DNA of 56,312 nt from Micavibrio sp. (GTDB taxonomy: Bacteria > Pseudomonadota > Alphaproteobacteria > Micavibrionales > Micavibrionaceae), in contig DUBU01000019.1 in assembly GCA_012960155.1 (NCBI GenBank), positions 34,849-91,160 of the forward strand, in the 5' to 3' direction. This document shows, in pieces, positions 26,108 to 34,623 of this stretch. A program made the position numbers and the translations under genes. Every line of letters begins with the position of its first letter. The first letter of the stretch is position 1. The notes under the pieces were generated by a model. The model was not told where the DNA came from. It ran no database searches and was given only the letters and a program-made list of their open reading frames with translations.

Positions 26108-27840
26108 AATCTTAGCTCCTTATAAGGACGCACATTGCTTTTTTCTGTGCTCTGCTCATCAACTTCAACCAGTGACGCGTTCTCCAATCTATAGTGGCGC
26201 TCTGTCAGACCACGCAGATTACGGTCATCAGAAACAATCACCATGGAGACTTTATTTTTAATGCGGGCGAGAAGGCTGTAAATCATGGCATAACCTTCCT
26301 TATCCAGTGCTCTGTCAGCGTTATCGAATAATATGATGCGTGGACGTGTTGCCAATACGCGCACAATCGCAATACGCTGCTTCAAGCCTTGCGTAATATT
26401 ATCGGTGTCATTGCCGCTTAAAAATGTATCGAAACCACTTGGCAACGCCGCAACATCCTTATCAACATTGAGTAATGCGGCAACTTCTCGTGCCTGACGC
26501 TCATTCGTTTGACCGAAGCAAGTGATGTTGTCGCGAATAGTGCCGCGGAAGATCAAAGGATTACTGCGTACATAACCTATATGGCGCACCAGATCTTCGG
26601 AGCGATAACCTTGAATACGCTGCCCATCTACCATTACACGCCCGTCTTCAACAGGATAGATACCCGCCATAACATTCAGCAGCGTGCTTTTTCCGCAGCC
26701 ATGGACGCCTGAAATCAGAACAGCTTCACCGCGGCGTAGCTCTAGATTGATATTTTCTAAAATGGGCTTTTCTTGCGATGCATAACGGAAAGTCGCATTC
26801 TCAAGAACAACGTGGCAATCAGGTACAATTGGTGTAAGCTCCGCAGCAAAATCCAGACCTCTGATATATTGGGGGGTCGAGAACAGCTCTTCCATATAGC
26901 CACGCGCAAGACTGTAATCCTGATAGCGCGCCCAAAGTGCCAGAGCTTTTTGAATCGGCTGCATCATACGGCCAGACAATAGTAAAATCGCGATCAGCCC
27001 ACCTGTGGTCAGCATACCGTTCAGCACGAACCACGCGCCTGCACTAATCACCGAGGCAACCATCAAATGCGAAAAAACAGCACCAATATTAAACGTGCCT
27101 GACGTTTCTTGCGTCACACGATAATTTGCTGCAGTGGAATCCTCTTCCAAAGCTTCGTAACGACGTTCAAAAAACTTCTCTAGGGCAAAAGCCTTAAGCG
27201 TGTGCACACCTTCCAATGACTCAATCAGAAAATTAAAACGCTTATCATCGACCACTTCACGATTTTTCAAAGCTTGTTGCAAACGGTAACCGCGCCAAAT
27301 AGAAATCGCGGTAAAGGCTGCCAAAATCACGGCAGGAACCACAGCCAGATAACCGCCTATATAGACGATTAACCCAAAGAACAGTGGCACCAACGCAAGC
27401 TCTGCCTTCACTGTCAAAGCATAACCATTATAAAAATCCTTGAGCTTGCTCACAGCGCTCATACGCTGCAAATGCTCGCCGATACCATAGCCACCCATTT
27501 TTGAAAGATCGGCATTCAAAACTTTTGCCATCGCATCACACGCCATGCGATGCTCGTAAGTAGCGCCTGCCCGTCCGATCACATAGGACCGCGTTAAACG
27601 CAACACCGCTTCTAAAACGATCGCCACACAGACACCCGCGATCAAAACTGACAACGTGCCTGTTCCGGGGTTCGGCAGGATACGGTCGTAAACCTGTAAA
27701 GTAAGCACTGGCAACCCTAGCGACAAAATACTAATGGCCAGGGTTGCCAGCAGTAGTGAGTACACGCTCTGACTGAAACCTTCAGGTCTCAGAACATCCT
27801 TACGATATTGTTCTCTCCCAAATCTCATCATGACAATCAC
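26104..27840 (-). CDS. Type I secretion ABC transporter, PrtD-like, lacking the catalytic Glu
   Basis: This 578-aa protein has a membrane domain with five or six helices (residues about 25-300) and a nucleotide-binding domain. Walker A GVHGCGKS is intact. The residue after the Walker B Asp is Asn (ILFDNADRALD instead of FDEA), the Q-loop Gln is missing (IGYVRSNP), the signature is ITQGLKQR and the H-loop His is Asp (VIVSDDRNL). These are changes expected to slow or prevent ATP hydrolysis. The start is taken at GTG 27840, overlapping the stop of the repeat-protein gene by 4 nt; ATG at 27831 or 27828 is also possible. It likely pairs with the 754-aa protein and exports the acidic repeat protein. 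Confidence 0.9.
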   Translation of the reverse strand: MIVMMRFGREQYRKDVLRPEGFSQSVYSLLLATLAISILSLGLPVLTLQVYDRILPNPGTGTLSVLIAGVCVAIVLEAVLRLTRSYVIGRAGATYEHRMACDAMAKVLNADLSKMGGYGIGEHLQRMSAVSKLKDFYNGYALTVKAELALVPLFFGLIVYIGGYLAVVPAVILAAFTAISIWRGYRLQQALKNREVVDDKRFNFLIESLEGVHTLKAFALEKFFERRYEALEEDSTAANYRVTQETSGTFNIGAVFSHLMVASVISAGAWFVLNGMLTTGGLIAILLLSGRMMQPIQKALALWARYQDYSLARGYMEELFSTPQYIRGLDFAAELTPIVPDCHVVLENATFRYASQEKPILENINLELRRGEAVLISGVHGCGKSTLLNVMAGIYPVEDGRVMVDGQRIQGYRSEDLVRHIGYVRSNPLIFRGTIRDNITCFGQTNERQAREVAALLNVDKDVAALPSGFDTFLSGNDTDNITQGLKQRIAIVRVLATRPRIILFDNADRALDKEGYAMIYSLLARIKNKVSMVIVSDDRNLRGLTERHYRLENASLVEVDEQSTEKSNVRPYKELRL

Positions 27841-30800
27841 CCGAACAATCCGCCGAGACTTCCGGCATCTAAATCAGGTGTTATATCAAGAGCACCGAGA
27901 CCTTCTGCCATAGTGCCGGTAGGATCAGGCAATACATCACCCTCACCTGACAGACCGCCAATAACATCATCAAATAGGCCACCGGCATCAAGGGTCGTTT
28001 CTGTCCAACTCGTATCATCAATATCGCCGAGATCAGAGACTGCGGCATTATCACCATCCAAAATGCTTAAGGCATCACTAATATCTAGGTCTGTATCATC
28101 AAATGTTGGCAAGCCACCATCACCGGAAGTTTCATCACCACCATCAATCGCTAGAACATCACCAATATGCGGGTCAAAATCATCAAGCAAGGCATCTTCA
28201 ACGCCTTCCAAGACTCCGCCGACTAACGCTTCACCAGCATCCTCGACAAAGTCGCCCAGATCAGACAGCAATGTATCATCGCCCGAACCGCCTAGACCCT
28301 CGTTCAAATCAGGATCGGCCGCATTGTTCAGAAGGTCAGTCGCAAGACCAAGATCCAGATCAATATCTCCGACAACGGCTTCAAGGGGATCAAGGTTCAC
28401 CTCGCCTAAATCAACATCAACGATATCCGTATCCAATATATCCAGATTAGCGCCAAGATTAAGGTCGGTATCTCCGGCATCGTTGCTCGTCTCGCTATCA
28501 CCCAGCAAGTCAATGCCACCATCCAATTCAAGATCAACGTCCCCAGCCAAATCCTCGACAGGATCCAGCACGACATCAATGTCATCGGTGACATTATCAA
28601 CCGCATCGACAATAGGATCGACAGCACCACCAAGCGGTGTACCGTCTAGCGCATCCACATCTAGCGCGGCAACCAGATCACTGTCATTGCCGCCATCATT
28701 GGAGACATCACCACTCCCAATGATATCCAGACCATTATCCAGAAAGTCATCAGCCGCAGCCAAGACAGGATCAGTTACATCCTCAATCCCTAGACTGTCA
28801 TCATTGATAAATGCTTCAGCCAACGGATCAAGGAACTCACCCAGACCTGTATCATCAAGAAGGTCAATACCGTCTTCACCTATTAAATTATCATCGAATA
28901 CAGTATCGGTAACATCATCAAGTGTTGGCAAGCCGCCATCACCGGAAGTTTCATCACCACCATCAATCGCCAGAACATCACCAATATGCGGATCAAAATC
29001 ATCAAGCAAGGCATCTTCAACGCCTTCCAAGACTCCGCCAACTAAAGCCTCACCGACATCCTCGACAAAGTCGCCCAAATCAGACAACAATGTATCATCG
29101 CCCGAACCGCCTAAACCCTCGTTCAAGTCAGGATCAGCCGCATTATTAAAGATATCAGTGGCCAGCCCCAGATCCAGATCAATATCGCCGACATCAGCTT
29201 CAAGAGGATCAAGGTTCACCTCGCCTAAATCAACATCAACGATATCCGTATCCAATATATCCAGATTGGCGCCAAGATTAAGGTCGGTATCTCCGGCTTC
29301 GTTGTTCGTCTCGCTGTCACCTAGCAAGTCAATGCCGCCATCCAATCCAAGATCAACGTCTCCAACCAAATCCTCGACAGGATCCAGCACGACATCAATG
29401 TCATCGGTGACATTATCAACCGCATCAACAATAGGGTCGATAGCACCACCAAGCGGTGTACCGTCTAACGCATCCACGTCAAGCGCAGCAACCAGATCAC
29501 TGTCATTGCCGCCATCATTATCACCACCAAGCAGATTTTCACCGACACCTGCCAGCACACTGTCAATCGTGTCCGAAGTATCGCTCAAAACATCATCGAT
29601 TGTCTGCGGATCAAGTAAGTCTTCGACTGTTTCGCCCAGATTTTCGACGGCATCAACGGTTTCCTCAATGGCGCCTTCGATACTACCGGCCGCAACAATA
29701 TCAATGATATCATCGACCGTTTCTTCGACGATGTTATCGTCAATGCCCACCATATCCAGAACGTCATCCGCAGTAGCGGCTGTACCATCCAATAAAAACT
29801 CGGCACTATCAGCAAGACCATCAACCGCATCAACAATTTCTTCGACGGCGCCCTCGGCGCTACCTGCTGTCAGAATATCGACAACATCATCAACTGTGGC
29901 CTCCAACACATTGCTGACTTCATCAGCTAATCCGTCCTGCAACACGCTGCCATCTAAACCGAGCGTATCTAATACGCCACCGACAGCATCGTTCACAGAA
30001 TCGACAAGATCACCCGTTGTCTGCCCCAGATCGTTGATCGTTTCATTTAGCAGAGCAATCGCCTCTTCAGGACTGTCAGCAGAGATAATACCTGTGATAT
30101 CGTCTATAACACCCTGCAGAAACTGAACAGTGCCATCCAAATCAGCCAGTGCATCACTTAGAATTTCTAGCCCCGTATAATCCGCCAGATCATTAACAAG
30201 CGTAATCGTTGGCTCAAGATTGACATCAACATTCAGATCAAGGTCCTGCAGATTACTAAGCGGTATATCAAGCTCCGTGATGATCGTATCAAGCAGGTTG
30301 ATTTCTAGGTTAAGGTCGCCGATTTCATTCAAGACATTGATAACTGTCTCTATAATATCGCCTTTAATATCGATGATCTGATTAATGATATCTGTGATAT
30401 CGATATCAGTGAGGTTATTAATGATATCGCCTAGAATTTCGGTAACATTATTGACCGTGTTGGTAATATTGGTAATGGCATCGCCAAGCTCAATAAAGAC
30501 GTTATCGATTGTTTCAAAGACATCACCTAAATCAACATCAATATCAAGACCGCCTTCTTTTGTGATATCAATATTGATCGTATCACCGCCACCGCCTGTA
30601 CCATCCTGACCATCACGGCCATCATTCCCGTTACCATTGTTGCCATCAGCACCGCTGGTGCCGCTCGTGCCGTCAATGCCGCTGCGACCATCAAAGCCTT
30701 GGTTACTATCGGCGTTAGATCGAAAGTCACTGAATGAGCCTTTGTCATTCGCAAGCTGTGACGCGCTCAGGGATCCTACCGTCGCACTGGCAAAATTCCC

Positions 30801-31208
30801 TGAGCCGCCGTCATGCCCGTTAGATCCATCAAATGTGGTTTCGTTGGGACGATCAATATCCGTGTAAGTATCATCGTCACCGAAACCGGAGGTACCGAAA
30901 CCATTATCAAGATCCGTAGCCGTATTACCACGGGCGGAGCCTAAATTCGCATTCCCCAAACCCGACAAATCGAAATCGCCACCAATGGTGTCACCACCAT
31001 TATTGAACATCGCAGAGTCTGTTTGCGAGGCTTGCAAACTAGCATAACTTAAATTACCTGAACCAAAGACGCTTTCCGTTACGCCGTCGAGATCATCCGC
31101 ACTGTATTCATCAGCGTCTAATTTATTCGTAGGTATTATAATGGGGCTATCTACATTATCTAAAGGTGCTTCGACGTTGTCCTCCGGCAGAGGCTTTTTA
31201 TTGGACAT
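27837..31208 (-). CDS. Giant acidic, Cys-free repeat protein, probable type I secretion substrate
   Basis: This 1123-aa protein is very rich in Asp, Leu, Ile, Val and Gly, and contains no cysteine. Residues 1-170 are Asn/Ser/Gly/Asp-rich. About 171-208 is collagen-like, with Gly at every third residue (GFDGRSGIDGTSGTSGAD). About 210-560 alternates aliphatic and acidic residues (for example ITNITNTVNNVTEILGDIIN), suggesting a long helical or solenoid stalk. About 563-770 and 836-1036 are two near-identical copies of a roughly 200-residue block. The C-terminus ends DAGSLGGLFG, hydrophobic and small as in type I secretion signals. There is no N-terminal signal peptide, and classical GGxGxD RTX nonapeptides are absent. 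It is first in the operon encoding its likely exporter. A surface adhesin or matrix role is inference. Confidence 0.8.
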   Translation of the reverse strand: MSNKKPLPEDNVEAPLDNVDSPIIIPTNKLDADEYSADDLDGVTESVFGSGNLSYASLQASQTDSAMFNNGGDTIGGDFDLSGLGNANLGSARGNTATDLDNGFGTSGFGDDDTYTDIDRPNETTFDGSNGHDGGSGNFASATVGSLSASQLANDKGSFSDFRSNADSNQGFDGRSGIDGTSGTSGADGNNGNGNDGRDGQDGTGGGGDTINIDITKEGGLDIDVDLGDVFETIDNVFIELGDAITNITNTVNNVTEILGDIINNLTDIDITDIINQIIDIKGDIIETVINVLNEIGDLNLEINLLDTIITELDIPLSNLQDLDLNVDVNLEPTITLVNDLADYTGLEILSDALADLDGTVQFLQGVIDDITGIISADSPEEAIALLNETINDLGQTTGDLVDSVNDAVGGVLDTLGLDGSVLQDGLADEVSNVLEATVDDVVDILTAGSAEGAVEEIVDAVDGLADSAEFLLDGTAATADDVLDMVGIDDNIVEETVDDIIDIVAAGSIEGAIEETVDAVENLGETVEDLLDPQTIDDVLSDTSDTIDSVLAGVGENLLGGDNDGGNDSDLVAALDVDALDGTPLGGAIDPIVDAVDNVTDDIDVVLDPVEDLVGDVDLGLDGGIDLLGDSETNNEAGDTDLNLGANLDILDTDIVDVDLGEVNLDPLEADVGDIDLDLGLATDIFNNAADPDLNEGLGGSGDDTLLSDLGDFVEDVGEALVGGVLEGVEDALLDDFDPHIGDVLAIDGGDETSGDGGLPTLDDVTDTVFDDNLIGEDGIDLLDDTGLGEFLDPLAEAFINDDSLGIEDVTDPVLAAADDFLDNGLDIIGSGDVSNDGGNDSDLVAALDVDALDGTPLGGAVDPIVDAVDNVTDDIDVVLDPVEDLAGDVDLELDGGIDLLGDSETSNDAGDTDLNLGANLDILDTDIVDVDLGEVNLDPLEAVVGDIDLDLGLATDLLNNAADPDLNEGLGGSGDDTLLSDLGDFVEDAGEALVGGVLEGVEDALLDDFDPHIGDVLAIDGGDETSGDGGLPTFDDTDLDISDALSILDGDNAAVSDLGDIDDTSWTETTLDAGGLFDDVIGGLSGEGDVLPDPTGTMAEGLGALDITPDLDAGSLGGLFG
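28104..28700 (-). repeat. Copy 2 of the 597-bp coding repeat in the acidic protein gene
   Basis: This segment is almost identical to 28923-29519 at a constant offset of 819 bp. It encodes the block that starts NDGGNDSDLVAALDVDAL and ends GGDETSGDGGLPT. Most differences are single synonymous or conservative changes, pointing to a recent duplication or ongoing gene conversion. Confidence 0.9.
28923..29519 (-). repeat. Copy 1 of the 597-bp coding repeat in the acidic protein gene
   Basis: Partner of 28104-28700. The 222 bp between the copies (28701-28922) encode a different spacer with a DPLAEAFINDDSLG region. The array could expand or contract by recombination. Confidence 0.9.
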
Positions 31209-31295
31209 GATCCCGTTTCCCTATTTTATTAACTTTATTTTTATTACCCTAGTATTCAATATAACTATTATAGATTGTAGTTTTATGAATTTTAT

Positions 31296-31338
31296 GTTTC
31301 AGTAGCATTATTAAATGTTTCATTACTGTTACAGTTAC
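31296..31338 (+). promoter_or_regulatory. Direct repeats upstream of the PhoB-type regulator gene
   Basis: GTTTCATTACT (31317-31327) and GTTACAGTTAC (31328-31338) are adjacent 11-bp direct repeats, and GTTTCAGTAGC occurs at 31296-31306. Eleven-bp tandem half-sites are the usual target of OmpR/PhoB regulators. The site lies 14 nt before the regulator's GTG and in the divergent region shared with the secretion operon, so it could couple autoregulation and operon control. Confidence 0.35.
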
Positions 31339-31352
31339 GGATACTTCTAGTT

Positions 31353-32066
31353 GTGGAAACGTTACTCCTTATAGATGATGATAAATCGCTTCGATATCTC
31401 TTAAGAGAGAGTCTCGAAAAAAACGACTTCGTGGTAATTGAAGCCATGAATGGTGCGCGCAGCATAGAGATCTTAAAGCAGCACCACGTCGACGCAATCC
31501 TATTAGATCTGCACCTTCCCGATGGATATGGCGTTGATTTAATTCCCCAAATTCGCGAGCTAACCAATGTGCCTCTTATTATTGTCAGTGGCGATCAGGA
31601 AAAGTCATGCCGCATTGAGGGGCTGGACGCAGGTGCAGACGACTACGTCATTAAACCCTTCAGCACAAAAGAGTTAGTGGCACGCATCAAGGCCAACTTG
31701 CGTCGCTACCATGGATTGCAAAAGCCTGGATCGAAAGACGAAAGCACAAACGACAATTCAAGCACTATTATTAGAGTCGGCAAGTGGAATCTGGACCAAA
31801 AAAAGTTCCAGATCTTCGACGACAAGAACACAGCTGGCAATCTAACTATTCGCGAATTCTTATTACTTGAAGCCTTAGTAAAAAATGCAAATTGCGCCGT
31901 TAATCGCGAAGATTTAGGGCAAGCGATTAAAACCGAGAACTACGTACCCACACCGCGCGCTATCGATGTTAAAATCACAAGGCTCCGCAAAAAACTCGGC
32001 GACTGCGCCACAGATCCGCAAATCATCAAAACAATACGCGGCGTCGGCTACATGATCTGCCTGTAA
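31353..32066 (+). CDS. OmpR/PhoB-family response regulator
   Basis: The 237-aa protein has an N-terminal receiver (LLLIDDDKSLRYLL, phospho-acceptor Asp in ILLDLHLPDGYG near 51, Lys in VIKPFSTKEL near 100) and a C-terminal winged-helix Trans_reg_C domain (TIREFLLLEALVKNANCAVNR and PRAIDVKITRLRKKLG, ending IKTIRGVGYMICL). The start is GTG at 31353. It is divergent from the secretion/phosphorelay operon across 144 nt, the classic position for a transcriptional regulator of that operon. No cognate classical kinase lies on its own strand, so the operon's Hpt-bearing kinases are the natural phosphate donors. Confidence 0.92.
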   Translation: METLLLIDDDKSLRYLLRESLEKNDFVVIEAMNGARSIEILKQHHVDAILLDLHLPDGYGVDLIPQIRELTNVPLIIVSGDQEKSCRIEGLDAGADDYVIKPFSTKELVARIKANLRRYHGLQKPGSKDESTNDNSSTIIRVGKWNLDQKKFQIFDDKNTAGNLTIREFLLLEALVKNANCAVNREDLGQAIKTENYVPTPRAIDVKITRLRKKLGDCATDPQIIKTIRGVGYMICL

Positions 32067-32067
32067 C

Positions 32068-32904
32068 TTATCTAAGACGAGGCACCGCGCTACCCACCAC
32101 CGAATAAGCCGTTCCGCCTGTGCGATCGCGCGTAGATACAACACCGACAATCTCGCGCTGATATGTGCCGCTAGCGGCGTTAAAGCGCCACGAATACAAA
32201 GGGCCGCCACTATCGCCGCGATCAACATCGCAGTTAAAGTTCAAAACCCTTCTATCCGGAAAACCTTTCGTATAACTGCACTGAAAATCACCAGTCGTCA
32301 TTTGCGTGTGATTTCGATTATTACCAACTACCGCTCCTAAATAACGGCCATTCGCCTCAGGCTTCGGATAACTTCTTGCAATTGTCTCATAGCCCAACCG
32401 ATCACCGAGATTATCTTCAAGAACCAGAAAAGCGACATCATTAAAAGAGTGCTGCGCATTATTTTTAACACCACCAAGCACCGACGTCGCAGGCGCAATA
32501 ACAGCCACAACCCTAGAACTAGCAACAGCCTTGCCGTCACTATAACCGGCATGAAATGTAAGCTGTGACGGCGCATATGTTCTGCCGCTATCACTCTCTG
32601 TGACATGATCCGCAGTCATCACAATATTAGGGCCAACCAAAACACCAGTACCATAGCTACCGGGGCCAACAATAATACGGCCAACCCTTGCAAAGCTGCC
32701 CTTTGGCAGAACCTTCAAGCGATCTTCCTCTCCTGCAATACGCTGCAAGGCGTTCGCATCAAAAACATGCGACGGGAAAGGTTCACCATAGTTTGTAAGC
32801 TTGGTTTCAAATTCGGTAATATTCATCTGGCAACCGGCAAGCGCCAGCATAGAGATTCCGGCAATCGCACCGGAAGCCTTGTTAAAAAGCTTCTTAAAAG
32901 ACAA
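32068..32904 (-). CDS. Lipoprotein trypsin/V8-like serine protease
   Basis: The 278-aa protein begins with a lipoprotein signal peptide (MSFKKLFNKASG..., lipobox LALAGC, lipidated Cys25). The chymotrypsin-fold triad is visible: His in IVMTADHV (near 98), Asp in SFNDVAFLVL (near 155) and Ser in CDVDRGDSGGPLYSW (near 231). A Cys pair (FQCSY, FNCDV) may form a disulfide. It should be anchored in the envelope and cut proteins there. The start is TTG at 32904, supported by GGGAG 8 nt upstream. It converges with the regulator gene with a 1-nt gap and is not part of the secretion operon. Confidence 0.85.
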   Translation of the reverse strand: MSFKKLFNKASGAIAGISMLALAGCQMNITEFETKLTNYGEPFPSHVFDANALQRIAGEEDRLKVLPKGSFARVGRIIVGPGSYGTGVLVGPNIVMTADHVTESDSGRTYAPSQLTFHAGYSDGKAVASSRVVAVIAPATSVLGGVKNNAQHSFNDVAFLVLEDNLGDRLGYETIARSYPKPEANGRYLGAVVGNNRNHTQMTTGDFQCSYTKGFPDRRVLNFNCDVDRGDSGGPLYSWRFNAASGTYQREIVGVVSTRDRTGGTAYSVVGSAVPRLR

Positions 32905-33035
32905 TGTGTTAGCTCCCTGTAAGAACTGTATAGTTTTTATTTATGCTGCAGCTTATCTGCCACATGCGGTTATTATTTCTGCCACAATTTCTCGCCCGCC
33001 ACAATATAAGCGCCTGAAAATTCTTACATCCAATC

Positions 33036-33060
33036 GGAACTTTTACGTATTCAAAGCGTA
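33036..33060 (+). promoter_or_regulatory. EcfG-like general stress promoter
   Basis: GGAAC (33036-33040), 16 nt, then CGTA (33057-33060) closely matches the alphaproteobacterial EcfG consensus GGAAC-N16/17-CGTT. It lies 51 nt upstream of the start of a gene resembling general stress proteins. Confidence 0.55.
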
Positions 33061-33110
33061 GGGTTAAAAGAAAATAGCATTTCATTTCACAATAAGGAGG
33101 CTGCAACAAA

Positions 33111-33641
33111 ATGGCACAGGCAATGATTAAGGAAGCCGTAGGCATTTTCGACAATAAAGAAGATCTCGACGAAGCCATCATGGAGTTAGAATCTACCGCA
33201 TTTCGTCGCGACGTTATAAGCGTCTTAGGCAACAAGAAAGCCATCGAAGACCACTTTGGCAGAGATGTTCCCGAACCGGAAAAAATCATGGATGACCCTA
33301 ACGCACCACGCGCAACCCCTGTCTACCCGGAAGAAAAAGGGATCGGCACAGGTGCCGTGGTTAGCACTGGCATTCTGGCAGGTACAGTTGGCGCACTAGT
33401 TACAGCAGGCGCAGCAATAACAGTCCCTGCAGCAGTTACCGCCGCAGTAATTGGTGGTGGATCAGGCGCGGTCGTCGCAAAGATAATCGGTGATTACTAC
33501 GATGACCAAGTACAAAACCAAATTGACAACGGCGGGCTACTTTTGTGGGTACAAACTCCTGGCCCCGACCGTGAAAAAACAGCCTGCGCTATCATGAAAA
33601 AGCATGGCGCACGCAAGGTGCATTTACACGAATTTACGTAG
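33111..33641 (+). CDS. YflT-like general stress protein with glycine-zipper segment
   Basis: Residues 5-55 of this 176-aa protein (EAVGIFDNKEDLDEAIMELE...) resemble the YflT/general-stress 17M N-terminal domain (PF11181-like). The middle (about 82-130) is a hydrophobic Gly/Ala-rich stretch (GALVTAGAAITVPAAV, VIGGGSGAVVAKIIG) that could insert in membranes. The C-terminus (GGLLLWVQTPGPDRE, GARKVHLHEF) resembles a small ferredoxin-like fold found in the same family. AAGGAGG lies 10 nt before the ATG. An EcfG-like promoter upstream supports a stress function. Biochemical role unknown. Confidence 0.7.
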   Translation: MAQAMIKEAVGIFDNKEDLDEAIMELESTAFRRDVISVLGNKKAIEDHFGRDVPEPEKIMDDPNAPRATPVYPEEKGIGTGAVVSTGILAGTVGALVTAGAAITVPAAVTAAVIGGGSGAVVAKIIGDYYDDQVQNQIDNGGLLLWVQTPGPDREKTACAIMKKHGARKVHLHEFT

Positions 33642-33694
33642 CCTTGCCTAATCAACACTATCGATGGAAAGCTGCGAAGGATTGATCATCCATG

Positions 33695-33726
33695 GCTAAT
33701 TTGATATGAGCTAATAGCAAATTAGC
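33695..33726 (+). promoter_or_regulatory. 9-bp inverted repeat abutting the RBS of the aminotransferase gene
   Basis: GCTAATTTG (33695-33703) pairs perfectly with CAAATTAGC (33718-33726), and a third GCTAAT occurs in the 14-nt loop. The right arm touches the AAGGAG Shine-Dalgarno (33727-33732). It may be an operator or a leader hairpin affecting translation. Confidence 0.4.
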
Positions 33727-33739
33727 AAGGAGCCTGATC

Positions 33740-34594
33740 GTGAGTCGCACCGTATACGTAAACGGACACTACATCCCCGAAGAGGAAGCCAAAATATCTA
33801 TTTTTGATCGCGGCTTTTTGTTTGCAGATGGTGTCTACGAAGTTACAAGCGTTTTAAACGGAAAACTGATCGACTTCGAAGGTCACGCCAAAAGATTGGA
33901 ACGCTCTTTAAACGAACTGGATATGGATCATCCCGTAAACACAGAGGAACTATTATCCATTCACCGCGAGCTTGTCAGCCGCAATAACATCGAAGAAGGC
34001 CTGGTCTATTTACAAGTCACACGCGGTGTAGCCGACCGCGATTTTGCCTATCCCAAAAGCGCAAGCCCGACACTCGTTATGTTCACGCAGGCAAAGCCAG
34101 GATTATCCAACAGTCCACAAGCGCAAACAGGTATCAAAGTTATCTCCATTCCCGATATGCGCTGGGATCGACGCGATATAAAAACAGTGCAGCTTCTATA
34201 CCCCTCCATGGGTAAAATGATGGCCAAGGCTAAAGGCGCTGATGACGCATGGATGATCGAAGACGGCTTTGTTACCGAAGGCACATCCAATAATGCCTAT
34301 ATCGTCAAAAACAGCAAAATCATTACCCGCCAAGTCGGACATGAAATTCTAAATGGCATTACACGCCGCGCCGTTTTACGTTTCGCGGCTGAACAAAACA
34401 TCGACATCGAAGAGCGCCCCTTTACTATTGAAGAAGCTTTAGAAGCAGACGAAGCCTTCATCACATCCGCGACCACTTTCGTTACGCCTGTGATCGAGAT
34501 TGATGGCACAGTCATCGGCAATGGTCAGCCAGGTAGCACAGCCACAGCGCTACGCAGCATCTATCTTGAAGAGAGCTTGAAAGCAGCCATATAA
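33740..34594 (+). CDS. D-amino-acid (D-alanine) transaminase, fold type IV PLP enzyme
   Basis: The 284-aa protein begins VYVNGHYIPEEEAKISIFDRGFLFADGVYE, the start typical of D-amino-acid transaminases, and has the PLP lysine in RRDIKTVQLLYPSMGK (near 147), the Glu-containing FVTEGTSNNAYIV (near 177) and ILNGITRRAV (near 206). It transfers the amino group between D-alanine and 2-oxoglutarate, supplying D-glutamate or D-alanine for the wall. The start is GTG with AAGGAG 7 nt upstream. Branched-chain aminotransferase or aminodeoxychorismate lyase are related alternatives, but the N-terminal signature favours D-amino-acid activity. Confidence 0.88.
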   Translation: MSRTVYVNGHYIPEEEAKISIFDRGFLFADGVYEVTSVLNGKLIDFEGHAKRLERSLNELDMDHPVNTEELLSIHRELVSRNNIEEGLVYLQVTRGVADRDFAYPKSASPTLVMFTQAKPGLSNSPQAQTGIKVISIPDMRWDRRDIKTVQLLYPSMGKMMAKAKGADDAWMIEDGFVTEGTSNNAYIVKNSKIITRQVGHEILNGITRRAVLRFAAEQNIDIEERPFTIEEALEADEAFITSATTFVTPVIEIDGTVIGNGQPGSTATALRSIYLEESLKAAI

Positions 34595-34623
34595 CCGTCC
34601 AAAAATAAAATCTTCTCAGGGGT

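Noticed and set aside
28104-29519. Insertion sequence pair or assembly duplication
   Set aside because: The copies are in frame within one gene, encode the same acidic block, differ at scattered sites and lack transposase or terminal inverted repeats.
27808-30126. A 772-codon plus-strand open frame
   Set aside because: It is a Ser/Pro-rich antisense shadow of the acidic repeat protein. Asp/Leu/Val codons read backwards give long stop-free frames. It has no plausible start signals or domain.
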